From a bacterium (GTDB taxonomy: Bacteria; Desulfobacterota; GWC2-55-46), in contig SCQA01000177.1 of assembly GCA_004298725.1 (NCBI GenBank), forward strand, positions 1-11,671: a stretch of 11,671 nucleotides of DNA. The letters are read 5' to 3'. The notes beneath the pieces were generated by a model that saw only the letters and a list, made by a program, of their open reading frames with translations, did no database searches and was not told the DNA's origin. Every line of letters begins with the position of its first letter. Position 1 is the stretch's first letter. This document shows, in pieces, positions 1 to 5,284 of the stretch. The position numbers were made by a program, and so were the translations under genes.

Positions 1-636
1 GCCTGCACGTCTTTATACGCCGTTCTCGCCGACAGGGGCTTTATACCAAAGGAATGGCTCGCCGACTACGCCAAAACAGGCGAGCCGCTCTCCGACCACC
101 CGTGCAAACACGCCCTTGATGTTCTTGAATGCTCCACCGGCAGTCTTGGCCACGGACTTGGCATAGCCACAGGAGAACTTTACGGCCTTAGGCTTGACAA
201 CTCGCCAGCGCGCGTCGCCGTGCTTCTTAGCGACGGCGAGTGCAACGAAGGAAGCGTGTGGGAGGCCGCCATGTTCGCCGCGTCAAAGAAGCTTGAAAAC
301 CTCGTTGCGCTTGTTGACTATAACGGCATACAGGCCGTCGGCAGAAGCGACGAGATAATGGGGCACGATTCTCATGATTCTCTTGAGAAGAAGTTCAAGG
401 CCTTTGGATGGGGCGCGGTTACGGTAAACGGCAATGACATAAAGGCTGTAATCGAAGCTCTGGATAAATTTCCGCTGAAAAAAGGCAAGCCTTCAGCCGT
501 AATTTTACGCACTAAGAAAGGCGCCGGCGTCAGTTTTATGGAAGATGAAGTGCTTTGGCATTATAGGGTTCCGTCCGCGGAAGACCTCTCAAACGCGCTT
601 AAAGAGCTTGGCGAAAAGGCAATACATTTAAAATAA
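1..636 (+). CDS. Transketolase, N-terminal (TPP-binding) subunit, 5' truncated
   Basis: This is the N-terminal half of a split, thiamine-diphosphate-dependent transketolase, which moves two-carbon ketol units between sugar phosphates in the cytoplasm. The frame is open from base 1 with no start in view, so the gene begins outside the window. About 211 residues are present where a whole subunit usually has about 270-280. Visible family signatures are STGSLGHGLGIATG near residue 45, and the TPP/metal-binding stretch SDGECNEG followed by VWEA, with DYNGIQAVG about 20 residues further on. The usual GDGE reads SDGE here, a variant I recall from other split transketolases. The C-terminal partner starts 10 bases after the stop, so the two are surely co-transcribed and form one enzyme. 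Placed beside glycan genes, it may serve synthesis of an unusual sugar rather than central metabolism; that is inference. Deoxyxylulose-phosphate synthase is unlikely because the halves are separate. Confidence 0.93.
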   Translation, partial: ACTSLYAVLADRGFIPKEWLADYAKTGEPLSDHPCKHALDVLECSTGSLGHGLGIATGELYGLRLDNSPARVAVLLSDGECNEGSVWEAAMFAASKKLENLVALVDYNGIQAVGRSDEIMGHDSHDSLEKKFKAFGWGAVTVNGNDIKAVIEALDKFPLKKGKPSAVILRTKKGAGVSFMEDEVLWHYRVPSAEDLSNALKELGEKAIHLK

Positions 637-646
637 TATAATCAGA

Positions 647-1558
647 ATGAAACTCGCTTTTGTAAATAAACTTATTGAAGTGGCGGAAAAAGACCCTCGC
701 GTAATGCTCCTTACCGGAGACCTTGGGTTTCAGATATTCGACGATTTTTATGCCCGCTACGGCCCGCGTTATGTGAACGTAGGCGTTGCCGAGGCCGAGC
801 TTGTGAACGCGGCCGCCGGGCTTGCCCTTGTCGGGAAGAAGCCTGTTACTTATTCCATAGCGTCGTTCATGACGTCAAGGTGCTTTGAGCAGATAAAATT
901 GTCAATAGCATATCACGGGCTTCCGGTGGTTATATGCGGGGCAGGCGGCGGTTATGCCTACGGGCACAGCGGCGTTACTCATCACGCGCCGGATGACATA
1001 TCGCTTATGTGCGCCATACCCGGCATGACGGTAATTGCGCCGGGGGACGCGAACGAGGTTACAGCCCTTCTGCCGCAAATTATGGAGTTAAAAGGGCCTT
1101 CTTATATACGCATTGGCAGGGGCAAGGAAGCGGTTTATGAATCGGACTCGCCGTGCATTCTGGGGCGCGCGAGGCTTTTAAGCGAAGGGCAGGATATTGC
1201 CATTCTTACTACCGGCGATATCGCTTTTGAGGCTTTGACGGCGGTTAAGGCGCTTAATAAAGAAGGCGTCTTCCCTATGTTGTATCAGTTTCATACAATA
1301 AAACCTGTTGATACCGCTGTTCTCGACGCAATTTCAAAAAGCGTTGAACATATCATAGTTATCGAGGAAAATATCCCGATTGGCGGGTTGAGTTCAGTTG
1401 TAAGGAGGCACTTTATGAATCAGAAAAACGCCCCTAACATCATCAGCCTTACCGCGCCGGATGAGTTTGTCCTTGGAAGCCCTCACCAGCATGAAATTAG
1501 GTCGGTTTACCGGCTTAATTCCAAAGCCATAGTTGAAAATGTAAAAAAATTGAGTTAA
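647..1558 (+). CDS. Transketolase, C-terminal subunit
   Basis: This is the second half of the split transketolase, carrying the pyrimidine-binding and C-terminal domains, 303 residues as is usual for the family. GVAEAELVN (about residues 46-54) contains the Glu expected to activate the thiamine cofactor. HSGVTHHAPDDISLM (about 107-121) matches the family's H-S-G-x-T-H-H-x-x-x-D-I block. The C-terminal domain shows EENIPIGGLSSVV followed by a closing H-x-x-I-R segment near residue 282. It starts 10 bases after the N-terminal subunit ends. No good Shine-Dalgarno sequence precedes the ATG, which suggests translational coupling to the upstream gene. The active enzyme should be a heterotetramer of both subunits. 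Its metabolic role cannot be told from sequence, since several ketose and branched-sugar pathways use such pairs. Confidence 0.94.
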   Translation: MKLAFVNKLIEVAEKDPRVMLLTGDLGFQIFDDFYARYGPRYVNVGVAEAELVNAAAGLALVGKKPVTYSIASFMTSRCFEQIKLSIAYHGLPVVICGAGGGYAYGHSGVTHHAPDDISLMCAIPGMTVIAPGDANEVTALLPQIMELKGPSYIRIGRGKEAVYESDSPCILGRARLLSEGQDIAILTTGDIAFEALTAVKALNKEGVFPMLYQFHTIKPVDTAVLDAISKSVEHIIVIEENIPIGGLSSVVRRHFMNQKNAPNIISLTAPDEFVLGSPHQHEIRSVYRLNSKAIVENVKKLS

Positions 1559-1565
1559 TATTTTA

Positions 1566-1595
1566 TTGTGTCAATTACTATAAATGTTGTATTAA
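1566..1595 (+). promoter_or_regulatory. Weak candidate sigma-70-like promoter upstream of the glycosyltransferase gene
   Basis: TTGTGT (1566-1571) and TATTAA (1590-1595) are separated by 18 bases in the 227-base gap before the glycosyltransferase gene. Each hexamer departs from consensus and the region is AT-rich, so chance matches are expected. No other gene was supported in this gap. The promoter would give a leader of about 180 bases. Confidence 0.25.
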
Positions 1596-1785
1596 CCGCG
1601 GCGCGGCAAAATATTTTATTTAGATTGGTTGCAGGCGTTTGAGATTTAGGGCTATTTTTTAGTGTGTACGTTTGTCGCGCGCAAGGCGTATAAATACGGT
1701 TCTAATTTTATTCCAACATGCCGCCATCTCGTCTTGCTTGGCAATGGTTACGGCCAACCTTTAAAAAGGGTAATACGGTTAAAAC

Positions 1786-3963
1786 ATGATGAGATTTGTC
1801 AGAAAAAACAAGTTGCAGAATACTCCGGAAGTAAGCTTTGTGCTTATGGACTGGGGTTGCAGGGAAAGTTTTCACACGCTTGAGTATCTAAACAACCAGT
1901 TGGTTGACAGAAGCCGTTATGAGATATTTTGGATAGAATATTACGACCGCCAGCCGACAAGGCTTTCTGACCTTATAAAGCGCTATGAAGACGCCGGTCT
2001 TCCGTCCCCGATTGACACATGGCTTGTCATGGCCCGGCCAAAAGGCGAGATTTTTAGAAAACACTGGATAAACAACCTCGGCATACTTCATACAACCGGC
2101 GATATTATTGTTTTTATGGACTCGGACGCCATAGTCAACCCTACTCTCGTTGATACAATTATCAAAGAGTTTAAAGATACGCCCGAGCGTATACTTTATA
2201 TGGAAGAAATAAGAACCGCTGATAAATCTTTTTATCCGTTTAAATATCCAAATCCAAAAGAAATAATACCTTCCGCCGTAAACATGAAAAACGGCGTGCC
2301 CGTTGCCATGCGAAACTTTCATTCAGGGCTTCTTGCCGACCCGTCGCTTATACATTGCAGGAATTACGGCGCGTGTTTCTGCGCGCGCAGGGAAGACCTT
2401 ATACGGATAGGCGGATGGGATGAGCACGAGGATTATACCGGCTATATTGCCGGGCCATACGAGATGAGCCTTAGAATGGAGCTTGCCGGCAAAAAAGAGT
2501 TATGGAGCCATTTTGAGCTTCTCTATCATACGCCGCATCCCGGTAATTCAGGCATTGATAATTATTCCGGGCCGCATGACGGCAAAGGCGTTTCCACCAC
2601 GGCCATGAAGGTGCTTGAGACAAAACGGTTGCTTCCTCTTGTGGAAAACCCTGAAATAAGGCGGCTTCGTCTAAGGCTTCAACCGGTAAGCCTTGTCAAG
2701 GATTTGAGCATAGGTACTATTGAGGGTAACGGCAACGACCAGCTTACGCCTACAACCCCTGAGAAATCAACCGATGTTTTTATTCCGCCTCTGCCGGCCA
2801 GTAAATGGGACAAAAAACCTTTTTATCACCTTGCGAAGTTTTATGATCAGCTTGAAACGCGGTGTTTCGGCTACGGCTATTCACGCATTTATGCAATAGC
2901 CTCATATGCCGCCGTTGTTGGGAAAAAACTTGGTCTTCCGCAAGAAAAGAACGAAGCGCTCTACGTTGCCGGGCTTTTTTGCGACATGGGCAAGATATTG
3001 GAATTGTCAAGGGTAAACGCCTTCGGCGCGCGCGCTGAGGCGGCCATAGGCAATGAATTCTTCCGCGACATGTCCGATGATCCCGCGCAAACCGTCAGAA
3101 ATGCGTGCGCGATGTTTCGCGAGCATTATGATGGAAACGGACCGCAGGGTGTAAAGGGCGAAGTCATACCCATTGAAGCCCGCATAATCGCGGTTGCGCA
3201 TAAATTTGACGATATGATAAATATTAGGGATTCATCAAGGAAGGCCATGCTTTTTAGCGAGGTGTACAAATCAATAACGGATATGTCCGGCACCGTGTTT
3301 GACCCGAAGGTTGTGGACGCATTTTTGGATTGCAAAGAGGACTTTGTATGTATTAACCTGAAAAATCAGAATAATACGCTTAACTTCATGTATCCTTGCT
3401 ACCACTTCGATGAAAAAAGCCTCGGGGCTATAACTTATGCCATGTCTTACGCCGTGCCGTCTGGCGCGTCTGCTTCTGTTCCTGTTACAACATGCGAAAA
3501 GAGCATGGCGCATATTGCAAGCGGCGGTTATCCGGTAATAGACCAATTCCATGAGTTCAACATTTATCTGGTCAAAGACAACGGCAGGGACATGTTGTAT
3601 GCCATACCTTCATGGCAGGGGCCGCTTGACATAGGGTCTTTTGAAAAAGGCAAATACAGGTTCGCCTTCGTAAGCCATGATATAAATGAAATAAAAGAGC
3701 GCATAAATCCTCAGCTTTTATTTCAGAACTTTTACGGTTATAATTTTATCAGGGCGGCTGAAGAATACTTTGCCATACGCATAGGCGAAGTTGGGTTCAG
3801 TATTGAAAAGGCACATAAGGGCAAATACGCCGCCCCATGTTTTATTAAGAAAAGTCTTAACAGGCTTAAGGAGAGGGTTTTTATTGAAATGCTTAGAAAA
3901 TCTTTGGTCGAGCGCGTAAAGGTCGTTGCAAAGAAAATTATGCCGGATGTAGCCGCAAAATAA
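1786..3963 (+). CDS. Family 2-type glycosyltransferase fused to a degenerate HD-GYP domain and two shared C-terminal modules
   Basis: A 725-residue multidomain protein. Residues about 14-280 look like a GT-A fold glycosyltransferase: FMDSDAIV contains the D-S-D metal/nucleotide-sugar motif (residues 112-114), and ACFCARREDLIRIGGWDE (196-213) resembles the acceptor-side segment of family 2/27 enzymes. Residues about 360-520 align end to end with HD-GYP domains, including KGEVIPIEARIIAVA (457-471) and FDPKVVDAF (505-513), but the catalytic residues are lost: the HD pair reads CD (399-400), HHE reads FRE (444-446), GYP lacks its Tyr, and the late Asp in VAD is His472. It is therefore probably not a cyclic-di-GMP phosphodiesterase. 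Residues 583-640 and 643-700 are two copies of the module shared with neighbouring enzymes. No signal peptide or membrane segment is visible. No good ribosome binding site precedes 1786; a second ATG follows at 1789. Sugar donor and acceptor are unknown. Confidence 0.85.
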   Translation: MMRFVRKNKLQNTPEVSFVLMDWGCRESFHTLEYLNNQLVDRSRYEIFWIEYYDRQPTRLSDLIKRYEDAGLPSPIDTWLVMARPKGEIFRKHWINNLGILHTTGDIIVFMDSDAIVNPTLVDTIIKEFKDTPERILYMEEIRTADKSFYPFKYPNPKEIIPSAVNMKNGVPVAMRNFHSGLLADPSLIHCRNYGACFCARREDLIRIGGWDEHEDYTGYIAGPYEMSLRMELAGKKELWSHFELLYHTPHPGNSGIDNYSGPHDGKGVSTTAMKVLETKRLLPLVENPEIRRLRLRLQPVSLVKDLSIGTIEGNGNDQLTPTTPEKSTDVFIPPLPASKWDKKPFYHLAKFYDQLETRCFGYGYSRIYAIASYAAVVGKKLGLPQEKNEALYVAGLFCDMGKILELSRVNAFGARAEAAIGNEFFRDMSDDPAQTVRNACAMFREHYDGNGPQGVKGEVIPIEARIIAVAHKFDDMINIRDSSRKAMLFSEVYKSITDMSGTVFDPKVVDAFLDCKEDFVCINLKNQNNTLNFMYPCYHFDEKSLGAITYAMSYAVPSGASASVPVTTCEKSMAHIASGGYPVIDQFHEFNIYLVKDNGRDMLYAIPSWQGPLDIGSFEKGKYRFAFVSHDINEIKERINPQLLFQNFYGYNFIRAAEEYFAIRIGEVGFSIEKAHKGKYAAPCFIKKSLNRLKERVFIEMLRKSLVERVKVVAKKIMPDVAAK
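2863..3345 (+). other. Degenerate HD-GYP domain within the glycosyltransferase
   Basis: Residues about 360-520 keep the HD-GYP fold landmarks: the Y-S-R-I opening helix, ALYVAGLFCDMGKI, EHYDGNG, the I-P-x-x-A-R-I step and the final FDPKVV. Of the usual metal ligands only Asp400 survives. In active enzymes this domain hydrolyses cyclic di-GMP. Here a sensory or structural role is more likely; nucleotide binding is possible but unproven. Confidence 0.72.
3532..3705 (+). other. Shared C-terminal module, copy A of the glycosyltransferase
   Basis: Residues 583-640 show EFNIYLV, then MLYAIP, then GPLDIG, and end in HDINEIKERI. The order and spacing match the modules in the methyltransferase (YNIIWY ... 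YAFAQSIGSLDI ... SLNEAKLRL) and the sulfotransferase (YNIIWR ... FYGVPQSLGSIDL ... SLEEVKRMI). Function unknown. Confidence 0.72.
3712..3885 (+). other. Shared C-terminal module, copy B of the glycosyltransferase
   Basis: Residues 643-700 carry YGYNFIRA, YFAIRIG, VGFSIEK and KSLNRLKERV in the module's order. It follows copy A almost without a linker. It is closest in feel to the radical SAM copy (YNIIKA ... FFGIKHG ... FDFEKA). Confidence 0.65.
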
Positions 3964-3992
3964 ATCCACAAGAAAGACATAAGGAGAAGACA

Positions 3993-4064
3993 GTGATAGA
4001 TAGTCAGGTATTTCGTGTATCCAGAGAGGTGGCCAGATGTAAACTTCTCGTAGAAGTGGCTTAA
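3993..4064 (+). CDS. Small ORF (23 aa) with a strong ribosome binding site; leader peptide or decayed gene start
   Basis: AAGGAG at 3981-3986 lies six bases before a GTG at 3993, the best-formed Shine-Dalgarno sequence on this strand. The resulting ORF has only 23 residues and ends at TAA 4062-4064. A perfect 6-bp hairpin, ACTTCT/AGAAGT (4043-4057), lies near its end. The peptide resembles nothing I know. It may be a genuine small protein, a leader peptide for the dehydrogenase gene, or the start of a gene that has since been frameshifted. The frame opening at 4054 continues to 4299. Confidence 0.3.
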   Translation: MIDSQVFRVSREVARCKLLVEVA

Positions 4065-4294
4065 TATAGTCGGCATGTCGCACCGCTTCGCGCAATCAAA
4101 GGTGATCAATTCCTTTGGCCTTCAGGAATATCCGGCGGCAGATTTTGCATTCGTGTCTCCTTCGCCTGATGTGGTTATTATAGCGGCCATGCAAGGTTTA
4201 AGTACGCTACGCCACTTAAGGGAGATGTCAGCCCCGGGCGAGTTTAAGTTGATGTGGAAGTTTAATTATCCGATAGCTTTTGCGTATCGTAATC

Positions 4295-4311
4295 CGTAAG
4301 AAATTCTTACG
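4295..4311. repeat. 17-base perfect palindrome upstream of the dehydrogenase gene
   Basis: CGTAAGAA and TTCTTACG are perfect inverted 8-base arms around a single central A. The site lies 50 bases before the favoured ATG (4361) and one base before an alternative in-frame ATG (4313). The symmetry suits an operator bound by a dimeric regulator better than an RNA hairpin, because a one-base loop cannot form without opening the stem. Chance occurrence is possible. Confidence 0.4.
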
Positions 4312-4348
4312 AATGTTTAAGGCCGCTAAATTTTGTCTCAGGTTGCTT

Positions 4349-4352
4349 AGGA
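4349..4352 (+). promoter_or_regulatory. Ribosome binding site deciding the dehydrogenase start
   Basis: AGGA, eight bases before ATG 4361. No comparable sequence precedes the in-frame alternatives at 4280 (TTG) or 4313 (ATG). Confidence 0.5.
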
Positions 4353-4360
4353 TAATACCG

Positions 4361-5200
4361 ATGAGCGTAACGGTAACGCCGGGCGTAACGCCTTATGTTG
4401 AGCCGGCTAAATGGAAAGAACACCGCTTCGGCCTTCCGCCTGAGCGGTGGGCAGAATTAAAGGGCAGAAGTTTTCTTATAACCGGCGCAGGCACCGGTTA
4501 CGGAATGGCAATGTCGTCCGCGCTTGCCGCGGCAGGCGGCACGGTTTTTTTGTGCGGCAGAAGGAAGCTTCAGCTTCAAAAAAGCATTGAAAGCATGCGT
4601 CAACTTGATATTCCTACTAATAACTGCCATGCCGTTGTATGCGACGTTACGGATATAAACGGCATTAAAAACCTGCGCGACGAGATACAGCGTATTACGC
4701 CAAGCCTTTACGGCCTTGTAAACAGCGCGGCCCTGCCGCCGCGCGGGTCGTTACAGACAGAAACATTAGATTACTGGGACAGCCTTATGCGAACTAACGT
4801 AACCGCCCCGTGGCTGTTGACTAAAGAACTTTTTCCGCAGATGGCGGCTGGCAGGGCGGTAAGGGTTCTTTTTATAACGTCTGAGGCCGGTTGGGCGTTT
4901 ACCCACGGCGTGGGGCCGTACAATGTGTCAAAAGCGGCCTTAAACAACCTTTCAGCCTCAATGGCCGGTGAATATGCTACCGGATACCCGGGTGTTGACA
5001 TTCAGATGAACGCGCTTGATCCAAGCGAAGCAAGGACGGAAATGAATCAAGGTTCGCCGTACAGCCCGTTTGCCGTCGTTTCAATGGCGCTTGTATTGTT
5101 GTCTCATCCGGCCGGAGGGCCGAACGGAAGGTTCTTTCACAGGGACGGCAGGCACCTTCAATTTACGTATTCCGCGCCATATGACAAGCTACTTTTATAA
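4361..5200 (+). CDS. Short-chain dehydrogenase/reductase (SDR), NADP-type
   Basis: A 279-residue Rossmann-fold oxidoreductase of the classical SDR family. Seen motifs are TGAGTGYG (41-48) for the dinucleotide, GRR (66-68), whose arginines point to NADP(H), D95 in CDVTD, NSAA (121-124) in place of NNAG, the catalytic Ser174 in ITSEAGW, and Tyr187/Lys191 in YNVSK. All catalytic residues are intact. The start is chosen at ATG 4361 because AGGA (4349-4352) precedes it by eight bases. The frame extends upstream to ATG 4313 and TTG 4280, but those lack a ribosome binding site and would add a basic stretch unusual for the family. The substrate is unknown; from the neighbours a sugar or sugar-nucleotide keto group is likely. 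It lacks the C-terminal module found on the larger enzymes nearby. Confidence 0.88.
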   Translation: MSVTVTPGVTPYVEPAKWKEHRFGLPPERWAELKGRSFLITGAGTGYGMAMSSALAAAGGTVFLCGRRKLQLQKSIESMRQLDIPTNNCHAVVCDVTDINGIKNLRDEIQRITPSLYGLVNSAALPPRGSLQTETLDYWDSLMRTNVTAPWLLTKELFPQMAAGRAVRVLFITSEAGWAFTHGVGPYNVSKAALNNLSASMAGEYATGYPGVDIQMNALDPSEARTEMNQGSPYSPFAVVSMALVLLSHPAGGPNGRFFHRDGRHLQFTYSAPYDKLLL

Positions 5201-5222
5201 TATATTTACTTGATATTCGTTC

Positions 5223-5258
5223 AGGCGCTATTTTTTTTAAACGGTTTTTGTAGCGCCT
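5223..5258. repeat. Inverted repeat with T-rich 20-base loop between SDR and radical SAM genes
   Basis: AGGCGCTA (5223-5230) and TAGCGCCT (5251-5258) are perfect 8-base complements separated by 20 bases that include runs of eight and five T. It sits in the 84-base gap between the two genes. As RNA it could form a stem with a long U-rich loop; as DNA it could be a two-half-site operator. It is not a standard terminator, because the T run lies in the loop and not after the stem. Confidence 0.45.
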
Positions 5259-5284
5259 AACCTTAAAATTCGGGAAATAGACAA

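Larger units (their letters stand above)
3964..4360 (+). other. Gene-poor stretch with a ribosome binding site but no long ORF; possible remnant of a lost gene
   Basis: Nearly 400 bases separate the glycosyltransferase stop from the favoured dehydrogenase start. No gene can be named here. Three things stand out: a strong Shine-Dalgarno sequence at 3981-3986 leading into a 23-codon ORF, a 74-codon ATG ORF (4075-4299) with no recognisable family and no ribosome binding site, and a palindrome at 4295-4311. The two ORFs are in different frames and together could be remains of one frameshifted gene of about 100 codons; this is speculative. No clear promoter or terminator was found. Confidence 0.4.

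Noticed and set aside
1..1558. Deoxyxylulose-5-phosphate synthase or pyruvate dehydrogenase E1 in place of transketolase
   Set aside because: Separate N- and C-terminal genes, the SDGE...WEA block and the HSGVTHHAPDDI segment fit split transketolase best; no lipoyl or E1-alpha features are present.
1596..1606. CCGCG-G-CGCGG inverted repeat followed by AT-rich sequence, as a transketolase terminator
   Set aside because: A one-base loop cannot form; the realistic stem is 3 bp and the following sequence is mixed A/T, not a T run.
1662..1883. 73-codon plus-strand ORF before and into the glycosyltransferase gene
   Set aside because: It overlaps the glycosyltransferase start by nearly 100 bases in another frame, has a GTG start without ribosome binding site, and resembles no family.
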